This document shows positions 46,602 through 56,753 of a stretch of DNA of 64,000 bases, in pieces (within the stretch, counting starts at the first letter, position 1; every line of letters starts with the position of its first letter). The notes beneath the pieces were generated by a model. It was given only the letters and a program-made list of their open reading frames with translations. It ran no database searches and had not been told where the DNA came from. The position numbers were made by a program, and so were the translations under genes. This stretch comes from Lysobacter sp. K5869. GTDB taxonomy: Bacteria; Pseudomonadota; Gammaproteobacteria; Xanthomonadales; Xanthomonadaceae. The stretch is taken from positions 4,875,001 to 4,939,000 of the forward strand of contig NZ_CP072597.1 in the NCBI RefSeq assembly GCF_018847975.1. Direction: 5' to 3'.

Positions 46602-47213
46602 TCAGTCCAGCGGCAACGCCAGCACCTGCCCGGTGCTCAGAATCGCGCCGAACGTGTCGTCGATGCTCGCCAGCGCGGCGCGGTGCAGATCCGCGTGCGG
46701 CAGCACGCGGCCGTCGCCGCTGTCGAGGTCGCGGGTGGCGCAGGCGTCGCTGACGACGATCACTTCGAAACCGAGCGGCACCGCGTCGCGCGCGGCGCCT
46801 GCGACGCAGGCGTGGGTCATCAGGCCGGAGATCACCAGCGTGCCGATGCCGGCGTCCTTGAGTTGACGCTCGAGGTCGGTGGTCGGGAACACGCTGACCG
46901 AAGTCTTGCGCACCACGCGATGGTTCGCGCCGGGTTGCAGGTCGTCGTGGAAGCGCACGCCGTCGCCGTGCTCGGCGAACACCGGCGCTTCCGGCGGCGT
47001 CACGTGCTGGATGTGGAAGACCGGCAGCCCGTGCGCGTCGGCGTGGGCGATGAGCTTGCGCGCGTTGCCTAGCGCCGCGGCGCCGTCGGGAATCGGCATG
47101 CGGCCGCTGAAGTATTCGTTCTGGAAATCGATGACGAGCAACGCGGTGCGGCCGGCCGGCAGCGATCGCGGCGCGGCGGCGCCGGCCAGGGTGCGAATGG
47201 TGGGATGGTTCAT
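46602..47213 (-). CDS. Isochorismatase-fold cysteine hydrolase
   Basis: 203 residues. The catalytic triad of the family is visible: Asp in LLVIDFQNEYF, Lys in RVVRKTSVSVF and Cys in ISGLMTHACVAGAARDA (within the cis-peptide GxMTxxCV motif). Family members hydrolyse isochorismate, nicotinamide, N-carbamoyl amides and others, so the substrate is unknown. No siderophore or NAD genes are nearby. An AraC regulator lies 280 bases upstream on the same strand. Confidence 0.9.
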   Translation of the reverse strand: MNHPTIRTLAGAAAPRSLPAGRTALLVIDFQNEYFSGRMPIPDGAAALGNARKLIAHADAHGLPVFHIQHVTPPEAPVFAEHGDGVRFHDDLQPGANHRVVRKTSVSVFPTTDLERQLKDAGIGTLVISGLMTHACVAGAARDAVPLGFEVIVVSDACATRDLDSGDGRVLPHADLHRAALASIDDTFGAILSTGQVLALPLD

Positions 47214-47492
47214 GGCGGTGTCCGTGTTGGGGGGGATCGAAGACGAACGCGCGCCCGTGCGCCGGCCGATGGGCCCGCGGTTCGATTTGGGTTGGAGGCG
47301 CGTCGCCCGGAGGACCGGATGGCGGCCGCGTCGGCGCGCGCATCGGGCGAAGCGAAATTTAGGCGCGTCGCTTCAGCGCCGCCATTAAGCCGAGTGCTGG
47401 GTCTTTAAACGATCGTCCACGGATGCGTACGGCCCGCACCGCAGATCGATTCGCATCGAACCGTCTTGCGGCGTACACCGCCGGCGTCGTAC

Positions 47493-48410
47493 TCAGCCCG
47501 CCTCCGCGCGGCGCCGGGTCGCGCCCGGGGTTTCGCCGGCGATGGAACGGAACGCCAGATGCATGCCCACCACCGAGGCGTAACCGACTTGCTGCGCCAC
47601 CGCTTCCTGCGAGAGCTCGGTGCCGCGCAACAAGCGCCGCGCCTCGGCCACGCGGATGCGCGCCAGATGCCGCGCCGGCGGCTCGCCGACCAAGGCGTTG
47701 AAGCGCGCCGACAACGCGGACTTGGACATGCCGGCGTGCGCGGCCAGTTCTTCCAGCGAACATTTCTCGCCGAAGTGCGTGTACATGTAGTAGAGGCAGC
47801 GGGCGATGCGCGGATCGCGCAAGGCGCTGGTGCCGTCGTCGCGCTCGCTGTCGACGCCGGCGACGGCCAGTTCCAGGCCGAGGCTGTAGATCAGTTCCAG
47901 CGCCCGCAACAGCACCGGATTGCGCAGCGCCGCGGCGCGTTCGAGTTCCTGGCTCAGCCCGCGCAATGCGTGGCTCAGCATCGGCGCGCCGGCGATGGCC
48001 GCGGCATCGACGATCATCGTCGGCGGAAACAGGCGGCACAGCGGCATCGCGCTGGTGGCGTCGTAATGCAGTCCCGCGCAGAGCACGCGCGGGAGCGATG
48101 TGGGGTCGCCTGCCGACGCCGCCGCCGGCGCGCGCAAAAGCGCGTCGGGCAGCGGCATGGAAACCTCCAGTCTCCCCAACCGCTCCGCGACGCTGTGCGG
48201 AAACAGCGCCAACTCGCCTTCTTGCAGAACCAAGGGACGGCCGCCGTCGTCGAGTTCGACCCGACCGCGCGCGGCATACACGAACAGCCCGTTGACGCCG
48301 GCCGCATGCGGCTCTTGCCAGCGCTGCGGCGAGGCGGTGTCGCAAAGGAATCGCGCTTCCAGGCGGACCCGGGTCAGCAACGCGATCAGCAGGTCGGCTT
48401 GTTCCAGCAT
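47493..48410 (-). CDS. AraC-family transcriptional regulator with cupin_6 domain
   Basis: 305 residues. The N-terminal AraC-type cupin (about 15-190: NGLFVYAARGRVELDD, LQEGELALFPHS) is followed by a helix-turn-helix pair (about 205-300: CSLEELAAHAGMSKSALSAR, LSQEAVAQQVGYASVVGMHL). This type often controls small hydrolase or oxidoreductase genes next door; the isochorismatase-like gene is the obvious candidate. Confidence 0.9.
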   Translation of the reverse strand: MLEQADLLIALLTRVRLEARFLCDTASPQRWQEPHAAGVNGLFVYAARGRVELDDGGRPLVLQEGELALFPHSVAERLGRLEVSMPLPDALLRAPAAASAGDPTSLPRVLCAGLHYDATSAMPLCRLFPPTMIVDAAAIAGAPMLSHALRGLSQELERAAALRNPVLLRALELIYSLGLELAVAGVDSERDDGTSALRDPRIARCLYYMYTHFGEKCSLEELAAHAGMSKSALSARFNALVGEPPARHLARIRVAEARRLLRGTELSQEAVAQQVGYASVVGMHLAFRSIAGETPGATRRRAEAG

Positions 48411-48619
48411 GGTCGAGTTCGATGGCCGCGGCGGGGCGAGGCTTGCGACGATAGGTCAGGCGCGGCGCGGTTGTCAGCCGCGGGCGCGCGCAAACGCCGG
48501 GATCGGCAACATCGGCAGAAGACCGCGTTGCGGCGACTCGCCATCGCTGCCGCGCCGGAAGCGGCGCGGCAGCGATGAGCGGCGCGGGCCAAAGGAACCG
48601 CCGCGCCGACGCGCAACGG

Positions 48620-49087
48620 TCAGTACGACCCGACCGGCCGCGGCCGCGCCTCGAACGCCGGCACCACCGCGCCCTTGGCCGGGCTGCCGTCGGCCTTCCA
48701 GACCAGGGTTTCCACCGGGAACGCCTGGGTCCGCGTCATCGCGTCGACCTGTTTGGCGATCAGCTGCGGCGCGCCCGGCGCGTCCGGGTTCCAGGCGAAC
48801 ACGCCGGCCTTGCCGTACCACACCGCCGGCGTGGCGGCATCGATGCGGCGGTCGGGGCACATCGTGTAGCGGCGCTGCGCCAATACCCGCAACGCGCCGA
48901 CGGGAACCGCGCGCACCCCAGGCGTGGTGCGTTCCTTGGAATGGCCCGGACACAGGTTCGCGGCCTGGGCGATGGCCGATTCGTAAACCTCGGCGTCGCT
49001 TTGTGCGTGGGCCGCGGTGGCGGCGAGCAACAGCGCGGCGGCGATCGCGAAGGCGGCGGGGCGGCGCGGCGAAACGAAAGACGTCAT
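48620..49087 (-). CDS. Secreted protein of unknown function
   Basis: 155 residues from the ATG at 49087 (AAGGAG upstream). Signal peptide ending AAHAQS. The mature part has two cysteines (NLCPGH and YTMCPDRR) and ends VVPAFEARPRPVGSY. I do not recognise the family. Confidence 0.7.
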   Translation of the reverse strand: MTSFVSPRRPAAFAIAAALLLAATAAHAQSDAEVYESAIAQAANLCPGHSKERTTPGVRAVPVGALRVLAQRRYTMCPDRRIDAATPAVWYGKAGVFAWNPDAPGAPQLIAKQVDAMTRTQAFPVETLVWKADGSPAKGAVVPAFEARPRPVGSY

Positions 49088-49463
49088 GGCGAAACTCCTT
49101 GTAGAGCGACTGCGAGGGGGCATCGGGGGATGCCCGCGGGGCATGGCCCGGCGCGGATCCGATCCGCGCGCGGCAGGGCCGGCCGAAGAATAGCCAAGGG
49201 GTCCGCGACGAATGTAAGCGTCGGGTTAGCGCGCGGCCGGCGCGGCGCGAGCCGCGGCCCGCCGCGAATTCAGCGAAATCCCGCGCTGCGAGCGGTGCGC
49301 CCCGGCCGCGCCGGCACCGCTCCAGCGCCCCGCCCCTGCCGCCCGAGCGCCGCCCGTGGCTACAATAGGGCGATGGCAGGGCCCCGCGTTCCGACACGGT
49401 CCGCACCGCGCCGCGATGCGCCCGACCCTCGGAGAACCCGCATAAGCCATTGATTTCAAAGAC
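49088..49463. other. Upstream region of tRNA-Arg
   Basis: About 375 bases with no gene. It holds the promoter of the secreted-protein gene (minus) and of tRNA-Arg (plus). Nothing else is clear. Confidence 0.45.
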
Positions 49464-49540
49464 GGCCCCGTAGCTCAGCTGGATAGAGCATCCCCCTCCT
49501 AAGGGGAAGGTCACACGTTCGAATCGTGTCGGGGTCGCCA
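49464..49540 (+). tRNA. tRNA-Arg (CCT anticodon)
   Basis: 77 nt with encoded CCA. The acceptor GGCCCCG pairs with CGGGGTC (one G-U), the anticodon stem TCCCC/GGGGA encloses CTCCTAA with anticodon CCT (reads AGG), and the T loop is TTCGAAT. No integrase follows. Confidence 0.95.
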
Positions 49541-49644
49541 GCTTCCATCGCGGCGCGCAGTGCGCGCCGGCGCGTCCCGCGCGGACGCCGCATCCGCCAT
49601 CCCGTTTCGCGCGCCCCCCGCGCGCACCATCTGGAGCTTTCGGT

Positions 49645-51177
<1,533 letters not shown>

Positions 51178-51221
51178 TCGCGCCGGTCGCGCTTAGGCGC
51201 GATCGATCGCTGCGACAACGC

Positions 51222-51249
51222 ACGAGGCGGCCGGCGACGGCCGCCTCGT
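51222..51249 (+). terminator. Terminator after the ALDH7 gene
   Basis: ACGAGGCGGCCG, GCGA and CGGCCGCCTCGT form a perfect stem followed by TGCGTTTGC. Confidence 0.7.
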
Positions 51250-51488
51250 TGCGTTTGCGGCGGTGCATCGCACTCGTCGTTATCGCGCCGCGCGGCGACT
51301 AAGGCGTCGAGGGCGACCGAACGTGCGGTCGTCCCCTTAGGAGGGAGATGCTCGAAGCTGCCGCAATGCGAGGCGCCGCACGGCTTTCGCTATTGCACCG
51401 CAACAGCCGCTGCGTTCTGTGATCGCACGCGTGAAAACGCCGCCCCCCCGCACATGACCCGAGGCCCTGCGCGCGCCTAGCATCGGCG

Positions 51489-51505
51489 GGCCAGATGGAC
51501 TGGCC
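51489..51505 (+). promoter_or_regulatory. GGA-loop hairpin in the leader of Cys-rich gene 1
   Basis: GGCCAG, ATGGA and CTGGCC: a 6-bp stem with the loop ATGGA, five bases before AGGAGG. A GGA in a hairpin loop close to the ribosome binding site is the recognition pattern of CsrA/RsmA. A matching hairpin stands before Cys-rich gene 3. Confidence 0.5.
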
Positions 51506-51523
51506 ACACAAGGAGGTCTTGCG

Positions 51524-51742
51524 ATGTCACGACGCACTTACCGCCTCACCGCTTTGGCCCTGGGCGCGTTCGGCTTCTCCGCCGCGCTCACCGCGACCGC
51601 CGGCATTCCCAACTGCGATCACTGCGTGCACGACTATTACCTCTGCCGCGAGAACACGCCCGACGCCAATCCCAGCTGCGTCGAGCAGTTCTTCGATTGC
51701 CAGGTCGCCGGCCGCTGCGAGCCGACGCTGCCGCCGGATTGA
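51524..51742 (+). CDS. Secreted six-cysteine microprotein 1
   Basis: 72 residues with a signal peptide (LTALALGAFGFSAALTATAG). The mature part has six cysteines spaced C-x2-C-x6-C-x10-C-x6-C-x5-C and ends in LPPD. An ideal AGGAGG lies upstream. It is a paralogue of the genes at 51941 and 52708. I do not know a described family with this pattern. Confidence 0.75.
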   Translation: MSRRTYRLTALALGAFGFSAALTATAGIPNCDHCVHDYYLCRENTPDANPSCVEQFFDCQVAGRCEPTLPPD

Positions 51743-51940
51743 TCCATCGCGTCGGCACGACGCTTCGATCCGCCGCATCGACACGTCGCGCATCCGCGCC
51801 GACATCGACCGCGTTTCCGCGCCCCATCCGTACTCGCGCTCTGTCGCGCCCCACCATGGCGCGCCCGGATCGCTGCGCGACGCGCGATCCGCACTCATCC
51901 ATGCAACACCCGCAGTTCCACTCACGACATGGGAGGTCCG

Positions 51941-52171
51941 ATGAACACCCGCAACCGCCGCATCCGCCCGCGCCTGGGCGCGCTCGCCCTGGCCGCGTTC
52001 GGCTTCGCCACCGCGTTGACCGCCACCGCCGAAGTTCCGCGCTGCGATCATTGCCTGGGCGAGTACTACGGCTGCCGCAGCGCCGGCGGCGAATACGAAG
52101 CCTGCGTCAACGCGTTCTGGGATTGCGAAACCGCCAACGGCTGCGCGATCAGCCTGCCGCCGGATTTCTGA
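51941..52171 (+). CDS. Secreted six-cysteine microprotein 2
   Basis: 76 residues from the ATG at 51941, with GGGAGG upstream. Signal peptide LGALALAAFGFATALTATAE; mature part with C-x2-C-x6-C-x9-C-x6-C-x5-C and the shared words CDHC, EYYGC, NAFWDC and LPPDF. No leader hairpin like that of genes 1 and 3 is seen. Confidence 0.75.
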   Translation: MNTRNRRIRPRLGALALAAFGFATALTATAEVPRCDHCLGEYYGCRSAGGEYEACVNAFWDCETANGCAISLPPDF

Positions 52172-52320
52172 TTGCGAAGCCGCGCGCAACCGCGTTGCGG
52201 CGAGCCCGCGGACGCGCGTCCGCGGGCTCGCTCGTCGATGAGCGCGCCCGTCGTTCGCAGTCGCGCACCGCCCGCTCGCGATATGCTGTGACGGCTATCA
52301 CTTCGCGAAGGAACGTCGCC

Positions 52321-52614
52321 ATGCAAATCCCCGTTCGCCAGACCAGCGGCGCGGCCATCTTCAGCCTGATCGCCGGCGTGCTCGGCTGGACCCTGCTGCC
52401 CTTCCTCGGCAGCATCGCCGCGATCGTCAGCGGCCACATGGCGCGCGCGCAGATCCGCCGCGAACCCGACCGCCTCGACGGCGACGGGCTGGCCATCGCC
52501 GGCCTCGTGCTGGGCTGGGCCTCGGTCATCATCGCGGTGCTCAGCGTGATCGCGCTCGTGGTGTTCTTCGGCGGCCTCGCCGCGATCCTCGCCTTCCTCA
52601 GCCAGCAGCACTGA
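52321..52614 (+). CDS. DUF4190-domain membrane protein
   Basis: 97 residues with two hydrophobic segments (about 8-35 and 58-92) separated by the GHMARAQIRREP linker that marks DUF4190 proteins. It sits between Cys-rich genes 2 and 3. A role with them is possible but unsupported. Confidence 0.75.
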   Translation: MQIPVRQTSGAAIFSLIAGVLGWTLLPFLGSIAAIVSGHMARAQIRREPDRLDGDGLAIAGLVLGWASVIIAVLSVIALVVFFGGLAAILAFLSQQH

Positions 52615-52670
52615 GCGGCGTGCTGCGCCGCCGCTTGCCGCGCGCGAACGGCGGCCGCTAGCGTGGCCCG

Positions 52671-52685
52671 GCCAGAAGGACTGGC
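52671..52685 (+). promoter_or_regulatory. GGA-loop hairpin in the leader of Cys-rich gene 3
   Basis: GCCAG, AAGGA and CTGGC: a 5-bp stem with loop AAGGA, 22 bases before the ATG at 52708. The surrounding words CTAGCGTGGC and CCACGCACAGGA echo the leader of gene 1. Confidence 0.5.
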
Positions 52686-52707
52686 GCCACGCACAGGACG
52701 CACCGCC

Positions 52708-52983
52708 ATGGAATTCCGCTCGCCCGCACCCCGCTCGTCCGCGCCGCAGCCGCGCAAAACCGGCTCCCGCCGCCTGCCATTGCTCGCCGTCGGCCTGTTC
52801 GGCTTCGCCGCCGCGCTGACCGCCTCGGCCCAGGTCGAGGAATGCGAACGCTGCCGCCTGCAGTTGGAAAGCTGTCTGCTCAGCGCCGAGTCGCCGATGG
52901 CGACGCAGGGCTGCTACAACCAACACCAGCGCTGCACCAGCAAGCTCGATTGCCCCGCGCCCGAAGCGCTCCGGCAGCCGTAA
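52708..52983 (+). CDS. Secreted six-cysteine microprotein 3
   Basis: 91 residues from the ATG at 52708. It has a longer basic N-region before the signal helix ([19 protein letters not shown]). Cysteines are spaced C-x2-C-x6-C-x12-C-x6-C-x5-C. The sequence between the cysteines is diverged ([23 protein letters not shown]), which shows that the spacing is what is kept. Confidence 0.75.
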   Translation: MEFRSPAPRSSAPQPRKTGSRRLPLLAVGLFGFAAALTASAQVEECERCRLQLESCLLSAESPMATQGCYNQHQRCTSKLDCPAPEALRQP

Positions 52984-53149
52984 TCCGCTGCGCGCGCCGC
53001 CGCGCCGGCCGCCGCCGGCGCGGCGGCGTCGCGTCCGGTCCGCCCCGGCCTGTCGGTTTTGTCCGTCGCCCCGCACATCGCGCTCGCCCGAGCGGTATCG
53101 ATTGGGCGATAATCGGCCTTCCCCCAGCCGAGCCGTCCGCACCGAACTC

Positions 53150-54211
53150 GTGTATAGCCTCGCCCGACCCTTCCTCTTCGGACTGGATGCAGAACGCGCC
53201 CACGGCCTGGGCCTGACGGCGCTGGAAACGGCCTATCGCAGCGGCCTCAACCCGCTGGTGGCGCGCGCGCCCAAGCCCTTGCCGACCAAGACCCTGGGCC
53301 TGACCTTTCCCAACCCGGTCGGCCTCGCCGCCGGCCTGGACAAGAACGGCGCCCACATCGACGCGCTGCTCGCGTTGGGCTTCGGCTTCGTCGAAATCGG
53401 CACCGTCACCCCGCGCCCGCAGGACGGCAACCCGCGTCCGCGCATGTTCCGCCTGCCCGAGCAACAAGCCGTCATCAACCGCCTGGGCTTCAACAACCTC
53501 GGCGTCGACGCGCTGGTGCGCAACGTGGCCAAGGCGCGCCGCCGCGGCGGCGGCCTGCTCGGCATCAACATCGGCAAGAACAAGGACACCCCCAACGATC
53601 AGGCCGAGCGCGATTACCTGCACTGCCTGGAGCGGGTGTATCCGCTGGCCGACTACATCACCGTCAACATCTCCTCGCCCAACACCGCGGGCCTGCGCGA
53701 ACTGCAGGAAGAGCAGTCGCTGCGCCGCCTGATCGGCAGCTTGCGCGAAGCGCAGGAGACATTCGCCGCGCGCGAAGGCCGGCGCGTGCCGATGCTGGTC
53801 AAGATCGCGCCCGACCTCAGCGACGACGACATCGAAGCCGCCAGCCGGGTGCTCAGCGAGTTGCAGGTCGACGGCGTGATCGCCACCAACACCACGGTCG
53901 CGCGCGACGGCGTCGAAGGCAGCCCGCACGCCAGCGAAGTCGGCGGCCTGTCGGGCCGGCCGTTGCTGGCCCAGGCCACCACGGTGCTGCGCAAGATGCG
54001 CACGCGCTTGCCGGAGAACATTCCCATGATCGGCGTCGGCGGCATCCTCAGCGGCGCCGACGCGGCCGCCAAGATGGCGGCCGGCGCGAGTCTGGTGCAG
54101 GTCTATTCGGGTCTGGTCTATCGCGGCCCGGCCCTGATCGGCGAATGCGTGGACGCGATCCGCCGGCGCAAGGAAGCCCCCAGCCGCGGCCACGTGCCGC
54201 CGCAGATTTGA
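53150..54211 (+). CDS. pyrD: Dihydroorotate dehydrogenase (quinone), class 2
   Basis: 353 residues from the GTG at 53150 ([18 protein letters not shown]), the usual class 2 start; the frame opens 16 codons earlier. It oxidises dihydroorotate at the inner membrane, passing electrons to quinone. Motifs: [32 protein letters not shown], the catalytic Ser in [14 protein letters not shown], and [19 protein letters not shown]. murB follows. Confidence 0.95.
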   Translation: MYSLARPFLFGLDAERAHGLGLTALETAYRSGLNPLVARAPKPLPTKTLGLTFPNPVGLAAGLDKNGAHIDALLALGFGFVEIGTVTPRPQDGNPRPRMFRLPEQQAVINRLGFNNLGVDALVRNVAKARRRGGGLLGINIGKNKDTPNDQAERDYLHCLERVYPLADYITVNISSPNTAGLRELQEEQSLRRLIGSLREAQETFAAREGRRVPMLVKIAPDLSDDDIEAASRVLSELQVDGVIATNTTVARDGVEGSPHASEVGGLSGRPLLAQATTVLRKMRTRLPENIPMIGVGGILSGADAAAKMAAGASLVQVYSGLVYRGPALIGECVDAIRRRKEAPSRGHVPPQI

Positions 54212-54284
54212 ACGCTTCCGTCCCAGCCGCTTTCCGAGCCGCCGTCATTCCGCGTCCCAACCCCACCGCCAAGCCGCCGCGCGC

Positions 54285-55325
54285 ATGAATCCGAACGTCC
54301 GCATCGTGCGCGATGCGCCGCTGCAAACCCGCAACACCTTCGGCGTCGCCGCGCGCGCGCCGTGGCTGGTCAGCGTCGACGACGCCGACGCCCTGCCCGA
54401 GGCGCTGGCCGCGCCGCCGCTGCGCGACGGCCTCGCCCTGGCCATCGGCGGCGGCAGCAATCTGCTGTTCGCCGGCGACCCCGACGGCGCCGTGCTCGAA
54501 CTCAGCGGCCGCCGCGTGCGCGCGATCGAGGACGACGGCGAGCGCGCGATCCTGCGCGCCGACGCCGGCGCGGTCTGGCACGGCTTCGTCATGCAGTCGC
54601 TGGCCGACGGTTACGCCGGCTTGGAGAATCTGGCGCTGATCCCGGGCACCGTCGGCGCCTCGCCGATCCAGAACATCGGCGCCTACGGCGTGGAAGTGCG
54701 CGAGTTCGTGCACGCGGTGGACGCCTATGAGCCGGCCACCGGCCGGTGGCATCGCTTCGACAACGCCGCCTGCGCCTTCGCCTACCGCGACAGCCTGTTC
54801 AAGCGCGAAGCCGACCGTTTTCTGATCACCGCGGTCGAGTTCGCGCTGCCGCGCCGCGCCGCGCTCAAGCTCGACTACGCCGGCATCGGCGACGAGCTGG
54901 CCGCGCGCGGCATCGACGCGCCGACGCCGCTGCAGGTCGCCGAAGCGGTGATCGCGATCCGCCAGCGCAAGCTCCCGGACCCCGCCGTGCTCGGCAACGC
55001 CGGCAGCTTCTTCAAGAACCCCATCGTGCCCGCGGCGCAAGCCGAAGCCTTGCTCGCGCAGCATCCGGCGATGCCGATGTTCCGCGGCGACAGCGAGGCC
55101 ACGCGCAAGCTTTCGGCCGCGTGGCTGATCGACGGCTGCGGCTGGAAGGGCCATCGCGACGGCGACGCCGGCGTGTCGGCCGCGCACGCGCTGGTGCTGG
55201 TCAACCACGGCGGCGCCAGCGGCGCGCAGTTGCTCGATCTGGCCCGGCGCATCGCCGACTCGGTGCGCGCACGCTTCGGCGTGGCGATCGAACCCGAACC
55301 GCGCATCGTCGGCGCGCGCTGGTGA
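54285..55325 (+). CDS. murB: UDP-N-acetylenolpyruvoylglucosamine reductase
   Basis: 346 residues, type I MurB as in E. coli. FAD motifs AIGGGSNLLFAGD and LENLALIPGTVGASPIQNIG; catalytic Ser in GNAGSFFKNP; Tyr insertion region YGVEVREF. It makes UDP-MurNAc for peptidoglycan. Its TGA overlaps the start (GTGA) of the transporter gene. Confidence 0.95.
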   Translation: MNPNVRIVRDAPLQTRNTFGVAARAPWLVSVDDADALPEALAAPPLRDGLALAIGGGSNLLFAGDPDGAVLELSGRRVRAIEDDGERAILRADAGAVWHGFVMQSLADGYAGLENLALIPGTVGASPIQNIGAYGVEVREFVHAVDAYEPATGRWHRFDNAACAFAYRDSLFKREADRFLITAVEFALPRRAALKLDYAGIGDELAARGIDAPTPLQVAEAVIAIRQRKLPDPAVLGNAGSFFKNPIVPAAQAEALLAQHPAMPMFRGDSEATRKLSAAWLIDGCGWKGHRDGDAGVSAAHALVLVNHGGASGAQLLDLARRIADSVRARFGVAIEPEPRIVGARW

Positions 55326-56254
55326 GCGCCGGGGCGCCGGTTTCGCCTCCCGCCCCGACGCAGCCGATGCGCGCCGCCGGCCTGATGCTGGCGAGCACCT
55401 TGAGCTTCGGCGTCATGGCCATCGCCATCCGTCTGGCCTCGCAGTCGCTGCACACCTTCGAGGTCGCGTTCTTCCGCAATATGTTCGGCTTGCTGGCGGT
55501 GCTGCCGCTGCTGCTCAGCGCGCGCCGCGCCGAACTGCGCACGCGCCAGTTGCCCAAATATTTCGTGCGCTGCGCGATCGGCATCGTCTCGATGCTGTGC
55601 GGGTTCTGGGCCATCGGCCATCTGCCGCTGGCGCAGGCGATCTCGCTGACCTACTCCACGCCGATCTTCGTCACCATCGCCGCGGCGCTGTTCCTGCACG
55701 AACAAGTGCGCGCGCGGCGCTGGGCCGCGGTCGCGGCCGGCTTCGTCGGCGTGCTGGTGATCGTGCGGCCGGGCTCGACCGAGTTCTCCATCGACAGCCT
55801 CGCCGCCTTGGCCGCGGCGGTGTTGGGCGGGGTGATCTCGATCCAGATCAAGCAGCTGTCGAAGGTCGATTCGGCCAACACCATCGTGCTCTACACCTAT
55901 GCGTTCTGGGTGCCGATGTCGCTGATTCCGGCCCTGCTCGTGTGGCAGTGGCCGCAGGGCGTCGCCTGGGTGTGGATCGTCGCGGCCGGCGTGTTCGGCA
56001 CCGGCGGGCAGGTGCTGTGGACGCATGCGCTCAAGCTCGGCGAGGTGTCGGCGCTGACGCCGATCAGCTTCGTGCAGTTGCCGCTGGTGTCGATCGCCGG
56101 GTGGCTGTGGTTCAACGAAAGCCTGGATCGCTACACGGTGATCGGCGCGGCGATTATTCTCGGGTCGAATGCGTACATCGCGCATCGCGAAGCGTTGCTG
56201 GCGCGCAAGCGGGCGTCGGCGGCGGCTACGGCGGGGGCGGTGCCTGGGGAGTGA
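55322..56254 (+). CDS. DMT-superfamily transporter (two EamA domains)
   Basis: 310 residues from the GTG at 55322, which overlaps the murB stop; an ATG at 55367 (MRAAGLML) is an alternative. About ten membrane helices in two EamA repeats (GVMAIAIRLASQSLHTFEVA, then LGGVISIQIKQLSK). Substrate unknown; related carriers export metabolites or amino acids. Confidence 0.88.
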   Translation: MSAGAPVSPPAPTQPMRAAGLMLASTLSFGVMAIAIRLASQSLHTFEVAFFRNMFGLLAVLPLLLSARRAELRTRQLPKYFVRCAIGIVSMLCGFWAIGHLPLAQAISLTYSTPIFVTIAAALFLHEQVRARRWAAVAAGFVGVLVIVRPGSTEFSIDSLAALAAAVLGGVISIQIKQLSKVDSANTIVLYTYAFWVPMSLIPALLVWQWPQGVAWVWIVAAGVFGTGGQVLWTHALKLGEVSALTPISFVQLPLVSIAGWLWFNESLDRYTVIGAAIILGSNAYIAHREALLARKRASAAATAGAVPGE

Positions 56255-56753
56255 GGCGCGGCGTTCGGCGAGTGGGGCGGTGTAGGCGATTTTCGACGTC
56301 GTCGGGTTGGCGCGGTCGCGGCTCGCGCCGCTCCTACAGTCAGACGCGAACCGGCCGAAGCCCCTGTAGGAGCGGCGCGAGCCGCGACCGCGACACCGCA
56401 AACCACGACGAAATCTCCCCCAAGACCGCTCCCGCGCACCCGCATCACGCATCCGCCTTGATTCGCGGCACATCGGCGCATTCGTCGATGTCGGTCACAT
56501 GCTGCAGCGCACGAACCCGCATCGCGCGGGGCCCGCTTGCGTGACGCGCAGCGGGGCAAAAACGGTCAGCGGCGGCCACATTCGCGGCCAATCTGCCCCG
56601 TCGCGGGAAATCGCCGCCAAGGCCGATTGACCCGTCATCTCCCCGCCGTTATCCAGACGCTGCAGTACGGAGAGGAACCGGCCGCGCGCACGCCCTAGCA
56701 CGCGCCGGATGCGCGTTTCGCTCTGCCTTCATGACGATCACAGGAGAGTTCTC
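56255..56753. other. Intergenic region with a REP-B pair
   Basis: About 500 bases without a gene. The REP-B doublet fills 56311-56393; the remainder should hold the promoter of the hydrolase gene. Confidence 0.55.
56311..56393. repeat. REP-B inverted pair
   Basis: Arms CGCGGTCGCGGCTCGCGCCG, then CTCCTACAG (56311-56339), and, reversed, CTGTAGGAGCGGCGCGAGCC, then GCGACCGCG (56364-56392). The arms are exact reverse complements. Confidence 0.88.

Larger units (their letters stand above)
51178..51523. other. Region between the ALDH7 gene and the Cys-rich cluster
   Basis: About 345 bases without a gene. It contains a terminator (51222-51249) and, at its end, the promoter and leader hairpin of the first Cys-rich gene. 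Confidence 0.5.

Noticed and set aside
49464..49644. tRNA-Arg as an integration site
   Set aside because: No integrase, direct repeat of the tRNA end or foreign-looking block follows; the next gene is a metabolic dehydrogenase.
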